A stretch of 64,000 bases of DNA from positions 20,108 through 84,107 of the forward strand of contig NZ_WNDO01000026.1 in the NCBI RefSeq assembly GCF_009912395.1. Direction: 5' to 3'. Positions 1 through 7,108 of the stretch are shown piece by piece. Origin of the DNA: Luteibacter sp. Its GTDB lineage: Bacteria > Pseudomonadota > Gammaproteobacteria > Xanthomonadales > Rhodanobacteraceae. The notes beneath the pieces were generated by a model, which saw only the letters and a program-made list of their open reading frames with translations, was not told the origin of the DNA and ran no database searches. Position 1 is the stretch's first letter; each line of letters opens with the position of its first letter. A program made the position numbers and the translations under genes.

Positions 1-31
1 GGCCGGTCGGGCCCGGCGCATGGGGGCGAGG

Positions 32-484
32 TCACTCTACGTGATAGAGCACCGCGGCACCCGGCTTGGCCTCGAAGGCTGGCACGGTACGCTGCTTCAG
101 CGGCTGGCCCTTGGCGTCCCAGACCAGGGTATCCTGCGGGTAGTCGTCCTTGCGGGTCATGGCGTCGATCTGCTTCACGATCACCGCCGTGCTTTCCTTC
201 ACTTCGGGGTTCCATTCGAACACGCCCACCCGGCCGTAGAAGGCCGCCGGTGCATCGGCGTCGAGGCGACGATCCGGGCACATCACGAGACCGCGTTCCA
301 GCATCACACGTAGCGCACCCACGGGAACGGCCTTCACGGTCGGCGTGGTGCGTTCGGTACTGTGGCCCGGGCAGACGTTGGCAGAACGGGTCACCATGTT
401 CTCCACCACTTCGCGGTCGGATTCCGCGAGGGCAGGCATGGAGGCGAGTAGCGCGAGCAGGACGAGCGGGGACTTCCAAGACAT
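32..484 (-). CDS. Small secreted protein of unknown function
   Basis: 150 residues. It begins with a clear signal peptide (MSWKSPLVLLALLASMPALA, cleavage after ALA), so the product should be periplasmic or secreted. The mature part has two cysteines (in NVCPG and MCPDR) that could form a disulfide. No family is recognised. The start is supported by an AGAGGAG ribosome-binding site just upstream on the minus strand. The next gene, at 644, is divergent. Confidence 0.75.
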   Translation of the reverse strand: MSWKSPLVLLALLASMPALAESDREVVENMVTRSANVCPGHSTERTTPTVKAVPVGALRVMLERGLVMCPDRRLDADAPAAFYGRVGVFEWNPEVKESTAVIVKQIDAMTRKDDYPQDTLVWDAKGQPLKQRTVPAFEAKPGAAVLYHVE

Positions 485-643
485 GGACCAACTCCTCTGA
501 AGGTAATACGGATCCCGATGATTCCCCGGGCCTATTATCTACAACTGGCTTCAAGGTGGGGAATGTAGGATTCGCAGGCGCGCACTGGTCCGTTGTTTGT
601 CGATCGGGTACCTTCGCCCCGATAGGGGCACTGGGGTGAAAGC

Positions 644-1075
644 GTGGGAGTGACGAGTACATGGACGCATCGCATCGGACTGCTTGCCATGGCCTTGGTG
701 AGCACGACCTGTTTTGCAGCGAATGACATGACCGTGTGCCAGTTGTACGAAAGTCGGAATAACGCGCCATCGGGTCGCATACGCGTTGTCGCGACTGCAT
801 GGATGGATCGCGGTCATGGGGCCATGTTGAAGTCTTCTACCTGTCGCGCGGGAGAAACGATCGACTTTCGATTCGCCGGCGATGTACCAGAGGGCACGCG
901 AATGAAGGCGTTCGACCAAGCCTTGACCGGAGACGTCATGGATCGATCCTTGCGCGCTTTCGATGTCCGGGTCATAGGCCACTTCACCGGTGCTTCTGTC
1001 GCGAACTCCCATGGAATGTTTCATATCGAGGACGTGGAATGGTTCCGTCGTACCTCGGAAGAGCATGGCCACTGA
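644..1075 (+). CDS. Small secreted protein of unknown function
   Basis: 143 residues from a GTG start preceded by a GGGGTG purine stretch. A hydrophobic N-terminus (GLLAMALVSTTCFA) looks like a signal peptide cleaved after CFA. The remainder is a small soluble domain ending FHIEDVEWFRRT; C-terminal tryptophan/acidic patches of this kind occur in small periplasmic beta-barrel folds, but no family is recognised. It contains two cysteines (VCQLY, STCRAG). An alternative GTG lies two codons downstream, so the exact start is uncertain. Confidence 0.65.
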   Translation: MGVTSTWTHRIGLLAMALVSTTCFAANDMTVCQLYESRNNAPSGRIRVVATAWMDRGHGAMLKSSTCRAGETIDFRFAGDVPEGTRMKAFDQALTGDVMDRSLRAFDVRVIGHFTGASVANSHGMFHIEDVEWFRRTSEEHGH

Positions 1076-1100
1076 TGGCGAGCCCGCCATCCTGTCGATG

Positions 1101-1126
1101 TAAGAATGTTCTTAATCTGTTAAGAT
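1101..1126 (+). promoter_or_regulatory. Overlapping inverted repeats upstream of a TonB receptor
   Basis: TAAGAATGTTCTTA (1101-1114) has arms TAAGAA/TTCTTA around TG. It overlaps CTTAATCTGTTAAG (1111-1124). The site lies about 100 nt before the receptor start, in an unusually AT-rich patch, which fits an operator or promoter. It does not match the classical Fur box well. The CTGTTAAGA word recurs at 51320 ahead of the response regulator gene. Confidence 0.35.
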
Positions 1127-1228
1127 CGCCGTCCAAACGATGAGCCAGCCCGTGAGCAAGCCCCAGTCGTGACACGAACGAGGGCGCCACGCGTGGGCGC
1201 CCGGGGTCTCTATCTCGGGGTTTTCATC

Positions 1229-3397
1229 ATGTCTCATCGTATCCAGGGCCGACCACGGCTCTCCCTGCTTTGCCTTGCCTTGATCGTCGCGGTTCCCACC
1301 ATGGCGCACGCGTATGTCGATCCGGATGTCGACGACAAGGACAAGAAGGCCACGACGCTCGACGCCGTGAAGGTGCAGGGTGAATCCGCGCCGACGTATA
1401 CCGTGAACCGTTCCGCTGCCACGACGCGCCTGCCGCTCACGTTGCAGGACACGCCGCAGTCCATCAGCGTCATCACCGAGCAGCGCATCAAGGACCAGAA
1501 CCTCACCAGCCTGCGCGCGGTGCTGGACAACACGACAGGCGTGAATTCCACCGCCTACGATTCGGAACGAGTGGTGTTCTGGTCGCGCGGTTTCCAGATC
1601 GAGAACATGTCGTACGACGGCGTACCCATCGCGTCGAGCCTCAACATCAGCTCGGCGGATTCGTCGCTCGATCCGTCCATCTACGAACGCATCGAGGTGG
1701 TCCGTGGCGCGACGGGCCTGTTGAGCGGCGCCGGCAGTCCGTCGGCCATGATCAACTTCGTGCGCAAGCATGCGGACAGCCGCACGCCCGAGGCCGAGGT
1801 GTCGGTCAGCTATGGCTCGTGGAACACCCAGCGCGAGACGGTGGATGCGTCCGTGCCGCTGAATGCGTCGGGTAGCGTGCGCGGCCGTTTCGTGGCGGCG
1901 CACCAGGATGGCGATTCGTATATCGACCGCTACCACAGCCAGAAGAACGTGGCGTATGGCGTCATCGATGCGGACCTGGACGACAACACCACGCTGAGCG
2001 TGGGCTACGACTGGCAGAAGACCCGTCCTACCGGCGTCACCTGGGGTTCCTATCCGGTGTTGTTCTCGGATGGCGGTTTCATCCACTGGCCGCGCGGCTT
2101 TTCGTCGGCTGCGGATTGGACGCACTGGAACAACACCACGCAGACGGCCTTCGTCGACCTGAAGCACGCGTTCGCCAATGGCTGCCAGGTGCACGCGATG
2201 GCCAGTCATCGCAAGACCGATGCGGACTCCACACTGTTTTACGTCTTCGGCGCACCGGATCGCCAGACGGGTGGGGGCCTCACGCCGTATGCGTACAAGA
2301 GCTTCCAGCGCGGTAGCCAGAATAACCTCGATCTCTACGCGTCCGGTCCGTTCAGCGCGTTCGGAAGGGAGCATGAGCTGGTGGTTGGCCTGACCGGATC
2401 GCATTACCGGAACGATTACTTCAATCACCCGCATGGCGATCTTCCGGATATCGGCAATTTCCTGGATTGGACGGGCAACTATCCGTATCCAGATTTCTCG
2501 GCGGCGAGCGAGCGGGTATCCATTGCCCGTACCGAACAGAGCGGTGCGTATGCGGCGGCCCGGCTATCGCTGGCCGATCCATTGAAGCTGATCGTAGGTG
2601 CGCGCTACGCCCGCTGGAAGAACGACACCAACGACAGCACGGCCGGCATCTACCATGAGAAGGCCAGCAAGACGATTCCCTATGCCGGCCTGATCTACGA
2701 CATCACGCCCCAGTATTCGGCCTTCGTGAGCTACACGCAGATCTTCGATCCGCAGACCAACCGCAAGGCGGACGGAAGCTATCTCCAGCCGGTGCTTGGC
2801 ACCAGCCGGGAAGCCGGTATCAAGGGACGGCATTTCGATGGCGCACTCAACACCTCGCTGGTGTTCTTCGATACCCGCCAGGATCACGTGGCGGACGCGC
2901 TGCCGGGTGTCTTCCTGCCCGACGGCACCACGCAGGCGTATCGCTCGGTAGACGGTACACGCTCACGTGGCTACGAATTCGAGGCGTCGGGTGCGCTGTC
3001 CAGCAGCTGGAACGCGACGCTGGGCTGGTCGCATTTCAACGTGAAGTCGCCGGACGGTGGCGCGCTGCGGCCTTCGTTGCCCCGCACCCTGGTGCGCGTC
3101 TTCACCACCTATACGCTGCCCGGCTCGTGGAGCGGCCTGACGGTGGGCGGTGGCGTGAACTGGCAGGGTCCGTCCAAGGCCGATATCGACGACGGGCACG
3201 GCGTGGTTCGCCTGCATCAGGCTTCGCAGACCTTGCTGGGCGCGATGGCCCGTTATGCGATCGACGACCACGCATCCGTCCAGTTCAACGGCGACAACCT
3301 GTTGAACAGGAAATACTTCGTGCTGGATGACGCCAGCAACCTGTACTACGCGCCCGGATCGACCTGGACGGTGTCGTTCAACTACAAGTTCTTCTGA
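1229..3397 (+). CDS. TonB-dependent siderophore receptor
   Basis: 722 residues from the ATG at 1229. The open frame extends 20 codons further upstream, but the signal peptide (LSLLCLALIVAVPTMAHA) starts at this ATG. The order is signal peptide, a short TonB-box-like stretch, a plug domain containing LPLTLQDTPQSISVIT and the RGF motif (WSRGFQIENMSYDGVPI), then a long beta-barrel ending in aromatic SFNYKFF. The plug motifs are those of FpvA/FhuE/FecA-type ferric-siderophore receptors. Function: outer-membrane uptake of an iron chelate powered by TonB-ExbBD. The substrate cannot be read from sequence. No siderophore synthesis genes or FecIR regulators are adjacent, so use of a foreign siderophore is possible. 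Confidence 0.9.
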   Translation: MSHRIQGRPRLSLLCLALIVAVPTMAHAYVDPDVDDKDKKATTLDAVKVQGESAPTYTVNRSAATTRLPLTLQDTPQSISVITEQRIKDQNLTSLRAVLDNTTGVNSTAYDSERVVFWSRGFQIENMSYDGVPIASSLNISSADSSLDPSIYERIEVVRGATGLLSGAGSPSAMINFVRKHADSRTPEAEVSVSYGSWNTQRETVDASVPLNASGSVRGRFVAAHQDGDSYIDRYHSQKNVAYGVIDADLDDNTTLSVGYDWQKTRPTGVTWGSYPVLFSDGGFIHWPRGFSSAADWTHWNNTTQTAFVDLKHAFANGCQVHAMASHRKTDADSTLFYVFGAPDRQTGGGLTPYAYKSFQRGSQNNLDLYASGPFSAFGREHELVVGLTGSHYRNDYFNHPHGDLPDIGNFLDWTGNYPYPDFSAASERVSIARTEQSGAYAAARLSLADPLKLIVGARYARWKNDTNDSTAGIYHEKASKTIPYAGLIYDITPQYSAFVSYTQIFDPQTNRKADGSYLQPVLGTSREAGIKGRHFDGALNTSLVFFDTRQDHVADALPGVFLPDGTTQAYRSVDGTRSRGYEFEASGALSSSWNATLGWSHFNVKSPDGGALRPSLPRTLVRVFTTYTLPGSWSGLTVGGGVNWQGPSKADIDDGHGVVRLHQASQTLLGAMARYAIDDHASVQFNGDNLLNRKYFVLDDASNLYYAPGSTWTVSFNYKFF

Positions 3398-3418
3398 CCG
3401 ACACCACCGGTGCCCAGC

Positions 3419-3742
3419 TCAGGGCGGAGGCGGCTGGATCGTCTTCGCCTTGAGCTGCTGGTTCAGCACCAGCCAGCCGATGAAGCTGCCCACGGTAAGC
3501 AGCGTGGTGACCCACAGGTGGACCGCCATGGAGGTCTGCATGTCGCCGAAGCCGAACAGGTTGTAGCCGAATCGCATGCTGATGAAATGCAATTCACCCA
3601 GCGTGGTGGCGACGGCCAGCCAGACAAAGCCCTGGTTGCGGGTTCTCTGCCAGGCGTTCAGCATCAAAAGCAGGATGCCGATGGACGCCAGGAAGCCGAC
3701 GATCTGCGGAAGCGCGATGACGATGTCCCCGTAAAAACCCAT
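3419..3742 (-). CDS. Small integral membrane protein, unknown function
   Basis: 107 residues from the ATG at 3742, chosen because GGGAGG sits about seven bases upstream; a longer open frame to 3883 lacks such support. Three hydrophobic segments are visible: IALPQIVGFLASIGILLLML, FVWLAVATTLGELHFI, and VHLWVTTLLTVGSFIGWLVL. The C-terminus is short and ends in four prolines. It is convergent with the TonB receptor gene, whose stop lies 22 nt away. Not recognised as a named family. Confidence 0.7.
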   Translation of the reverse strand: MGFYGDIVIALPQIVGFLASIGILLLMLNAWQRTRNQGFVWLAVATTLGELHFISMRFGYNLFGFGDMQTSMAVHLWVTTLLTVGSFIGWLVLNQQLKAKTIQPPPP

Positions 3743-3936
3743 GTGTCCTCCCCTGGAAACGTATCTGACGAGTCGTGGACCAGCGCGCAGCGCCGGGCGT
3801 GGCGAGTATGGGGTGGGATACCGGCGGGGTAAAGGGATCGCATTACATCGATGGGCGAATTGGGCATTTTGCCGGCTTACCACACGCTGGTGCGATAGCT
3901 TCTTGCCGATTGCCCACTATCGTCCGGAGTTCCGTC

Positions 3937-4404
3937 ATGCGCGTACGTCTTTCCATCTCTCTTGGGCTCGCCGTATGGCTTGCCGCGGGTTCCGCCACGG
4001 CGTCCACGCCGCCCGTCACCGGGCTCGGCCAGTCCTGGCCGAACACCACCGACGCCAGTGCGAATCCTGGTTATCACGTCTACGTGTTCCAGCGTCTCGG
4101 CGTGCGCTATGTCCAGGTCAACGACGCATCGGGCGGTGTGCGCGGCGCTATCGCCTACGATGGCAAGAGCATCGGGGGCCTGCCGGTCGGTACGGATGCC
4201 AGCCATTGGGTAACCCCCACGGAAGGTACCTACGTGCCCTCGCGGATGGCGAACGGCGTGACGGTCTATAGCGACGATGTCATGACGATCACCGTGGCGG
4301 TCCAGCCCGACGGTTCGATGCTCATGTCTGCCGCTCCGGTGGACTGCCATGGAGATCCGGCGGAGTGCAGCCTCAAGAACCCGCTGGTGCCGTCCTCACC
4401 CTGA
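3937..4404 (+). CDS. Secreted protein of unknown function
   Basis: 155 residues from the ATG at 3937 with a CGGAG ribosome-binding site; the open frame upstream of this is rejected because the signal peptide (LSISLGLAVWLAAGSATA) starts here. The mature protein is Gly/Thr/Val-rich with alternating hydrophobic residues, suggesting a small beta domain. Two cysteines near the C-terminus (VDCHGDPAEC) may pair. It ends 8 nt before the convergent MASE1 gene. No family recognised. Confidence 0.7.
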   Translation: MRVRLSISLGLAVWLAAGSATASTPPVTGLGQSWPNTTDASANPGYHVYVFQRLGVRYVQVNDASGGVRGAIAYDGKSIGGLPVGTDASHWVTPTEGTYVPSRMANGVTVYSDDVMTITVAVQPDGSMLMSAAPVDCHGDPAECSLKNPLVPSSP

Positions 4405-4411
4405 TCGAACG

Positions 4412-5320
4412 TCACGCGGTGAGGTGATGTGCCGCTCGGTACGAACGCGCGCCGACCAGCAGGGCGCCAGAGATCAATAGCGCCAGCACGACCTGGCTTC
4501 GGATCATGTCGGGGTCGCGCAGAGCCGACCCGGTGGCGGCGAGCGCGACGCTCGCCGCCATGCCGACGATGGCACTTCCGTGCCATCCATGGCGCCATCC
4601 CACAAAGACGATGGGCAGCATCATCGCCATGCGTGCCACCTGGCGTATCGTCTCGTCCTGTGTGGTCGTGGCGATCCACGCCAGTCCGGCGAGTAGGGGC
4701 AACGCCACCAGGACGAAGTCGCGGAAGAGGGGGCTGTGCCAGAGCGTTTCGATATTCGCGCCCGGTGCGCGACGTATCCGCTCGTGCAAGGCAAGCACGG
4801 TGGGTGTGACCGTGAGTGCACCAAGATAGGCGCCAAGCACAAAAATCCAGAAATAGGCTGGCACCGACATGTCGGGCCATTTGCCTGGCGATTCGAGCAG
4901 CGCCGCGAGCATGGTGAGCGAGGTCGACGCGGCGGTGATGAGCGAGCATCCCAGCGTGGCGGCAAGGAGCACGCCCATGCGTAGCTGACCGTTGCGGTTG
5001 AACAAGGGGCGATGGCGAAGCAGCGGTTTTACCCACGCCATGCACAACACGACCATCGGGACGGAGGCCGAGATCGCCCAGGGTGTTCCGAAGCGTGGCG
5101 CGCATAGCACGGCGTTTTCGATCAAGGGCAATGTTTCGCCGAGTATCAGTGCAGGCCAGTAGCGCACAGGTAAGAGGAGCAGGCAGGCCAGGCGCAATCC
5201 GGCGGTCAGTATCCAATGGGAAAACGACACATACCGAGCGAGTTCATAGCACGCAGCATAGGCACCGGCGATCGCCAAGTGCTGACCCCAGCGGTTCCAG
5301 TGAGTCGCACTTGCGTTCAC
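4412..5320 (-). CDS. MASE1-domain integral membrane protein
   Basis: About 302 residues from a GTG at 5320, preceded by AAGGA at suitable spacing. An open frame continues far upstream, but that part is antisense to the lyase-like gene. The protein is almost entirely membrane-embedded with about eight hydrophobic helices. It resembles the MASE1 sensor domain (SFSHWILTAGLRLACLLLLPVRYWPALILGE; written here only as a pattern around WILTAGLRLA, LLPVRYWPALILGE and YFWIFVLGAYLGAL). MASE1 usually precedes GGDEF, EAL or kinase modules. Here no output domain follows, so this is a stand-alone form whose partner is unknown. Confidence 0.75.
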   Translation of the reverse strand: MNASATHWNRWGQHLAIAGAYAACYELARYVSFSHWILTAGLRLACLLLLPVRYWPALILGETLPLIENAVLCAPRFGTPWAISASVPMVVLCMAWVKPLLRHRPLFNRNGQLRMGVLLAATLGCSLITAASTSLTMLAALLESPGKWPDMSVPAYFWIFVLGAYLGALTVTPTVLALHERIRRAPGANIETLWHSPLFRDFVLVALPLLAGLAWIATTTQDETIRQVARMAMMLPIVFVGWRHGWHGSAIVGMAASVALAATGSALRDPDMIRSQVVLALLISGALLVGARSYRAAHHLTA

Positions 5321-5545
5321 GCCTGTTCCTTCGTCGGTGGGGTGTGGCTCAAGAGTGCCACGATCCAAACAGGGTTTTTTTTGACGTAGTACCTTCCGGG
5401 CAAACGTCGTGGACACTCTTGCCGAATAGGCGTCGCGACGAGGTAGACGGTGCGCTTGCGGTGGTCGCGACGTGCGCGATGAAGGTTGCAGACGAAACGA
5501 GTTCGCGCCAAACATGTTATGTTGTAACAATATTGGAGTGCGCAT

Positions 5546-7108
5546 ATGACTGCTCGTTTTCGTTTCGTCGCGACGGCGACCTTGCTGGCGATGGTGCCTT
5601 TCGCTTATGCCGGGACGTCGAACGACGCCACGCGCATCGGTCGGACCAGCGTGCCCAAGGCAGCGGAATTCCAGGAGCTCTACGATTTCGACGCAGCGGC
5701 CCAGACGTTGCCGGACGCCACGTTTCCCTATGAGGTGCGCGTCCACCGTGCCCATGTCGTGATGCTGGCGGAGCGCGGCATCATCGGGCACACCGACGCC
5801 GCGAAGATCCTCCGCGGCCTCGACGTCGTGGATGCGCGGGCGAAAACGGATGCGTCGCTGCGCACGTACCTGCCTTTCGAAGCCGCATTGATCAAGGCGA
5901 TTGGCCCGGTGGCCGGGCGCATGCACACCGGGCGCAGCCGGAACGACCTGGCCAACACGGTGAATCGCATGTACTACCGTGAACGCCTCGACGAGGTCAT
6001 CACCGCGTTGATCGCACTGCGTGCCACGGTGGTGGACAAGGCGGCGGATCACCTCGATACGGTGATGGTGGTCTACACGCACCGCAAGGAGGCCCAGCCG
6101 ATCACCCTGGCGCATTACCTCATGGCGATATCGGAGAGTCTCGGCAAGAGCATCGACCGTTACGAGCAGTTGTATGCGCGGATGAACCAGAGTCCCCTGG
6201 GCGCGGCGGCATCGGCGGGTACGGGGTGGCCATTGGACCGCAAGCGCACGGCCGATTTGCTCGGCTTCGATGGCCTGGTCGTCGATACCATCGAAGGCAC
6301 GGCGGGTTGGGACCATATCGCGGAGTTCGCCTCGGACAACGCGATCTACCTCAGTGGTCTGGGTCGATTGGCTTCCGAGATCCAGCTATGGTCGACGGAC
6401 GAGTACCGTTCGGCCGAGCTCGACCCTGCCTTCGCGGGTATCAGCTCCATCATGCCGCAGAAGAAGAACCCCGATTCGCTGGAACGCACCCGGCAGATCG
6501 CCGCCAACAGCGTCGGCGCGTTGACCTCGGTGCTCACCTCGCTCAACGCCATCGAGTACCAGCACAGCGTCGTGCGCGTGCCGCTGGAGCCGCGCTCGAT
6601 CGATGCGCTGATGGCGGCCACGCATGCCATGACCGGTGTCGTGCGAACGCTGCAACCGGACAAGGCGCGCATGCTGCGCTACGCGGCGGAGAACTTTTCT
6701 ACCATGACGGATTTGGCGGATGCTCTGGTCCGGGAAACGGGCATCGATTTCCGCGAGGCGCACGAGGTGATCGCGCGGGTGGTCAACGAAGCGATCGACA
6801 AGGGTGTCACTGCGAACCGTATCGACAACGCGATGATCCAGCGTGCCGCCAAGGCCCAGCTTGGCCACGGCCTGACGATATCCGATGCCGCTATCCGCGA
6901 TGCCCTCGATCCCGTTCGTGGCGTGGCCAGGCGAAATGGCGAGGGCGGCCCCGCGCCGGATGCCGTGCGCCGCATGATCGCCACGGCGAGGACCGAGATC
7001 GCAGCGGAGCGTGAACGCGAGGGCCGGCGCCGCGATGCGCAGGCCGTGGCATCGCGGCGACTCGATGCCGCGGTGTCGTCGGTGGAGGCGTCCGGCAAGC
7101 CTCAGTAG
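5546..7108 (+). CDS. Exported argininosuccinate-lyase-like protein
   Basis: 520 residues. It starts with a good signal peptide (FVATATLLAMVPFAYA, cleavage AYA/GT) and TTGGAG ahead of the ATG. The body belongs to the fumarase/aspartase superfamily, closest to argininosuccinate lyase. HTGRSRNDLANT matches the ASL TGRSRND motif, YTHRKEAQPITLAHYL matches the Thr-His catalytic segment, and SSIMPQKKNPDSLER is the superfamily signature with the catalytic Ser loop. The N-terminal substrate-binding segment is divergent: the usual DI-x-GS-x-AH motif reads YEVRVHRAH. Housekeeping ArgH is cytosolic, so export suggests another substrate. The C-terminal 60 residues are Arg/Glu-rich and look helical. It is convergent with the LanM gene and overlaps it by 7 nt. 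Family confidence is high; function is unknown. Confidence 0.85.
   Translation: MTARFRFVATATLLAMVPFAYAGTSNDATRIGRTSVPKAAEFQELYDFDAAAQTLPDATFPYEVRVHRAHVVMLAERGIIGHTDAAKILRGLDVVDARAKTDASLRTYLPFEAALIKAIGPVAGRMHTGRSRNDLANTVNRMYYRERLDEVITALIALRATVVDKAADHLDTVMVVYTHRKEAQPITLAHYLMAISESLGKSIDRYEQLYARMNQSPLGAAASAGTGWPLDRKRTADLLGFDGLVVDTIEGTAGWDHIAEFASDNAIYLSGLGRLASEIQLWSTDEYRSAELDPAFAGISSIMPQKKNPDSLERTRQIAANSVGALTSVLTSLNAIEYQHSVVRVPLEPRSIDALMAATHAMTGVVRTLQPDKARMLRYAAENFSTMTDLADALVRETGIDFREAHEVIARVVNEAIDKGVTANRIDNAMIQRAAKAQLGHGLTISDAAIRDALDPVRGVARRNGEGGPAPDAVRRMIATARTEIAAEREREGRRRDAQAVASRRLDAAVSSVEASGKPQ

Noticed and set aside
1112..2434. 440-residue antisense frame in the first TonB receptor
   Set aside because: Composition is biased (Arg, His, Val) and the plug motifs fix the plus strand as coding.
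5321..6316. N-terminal extension of the MASE1 frame
   Set aside because: This part is antisense to the lyase-like gene; the GTG at 5320 has a ribosome site and starts the first helix region.
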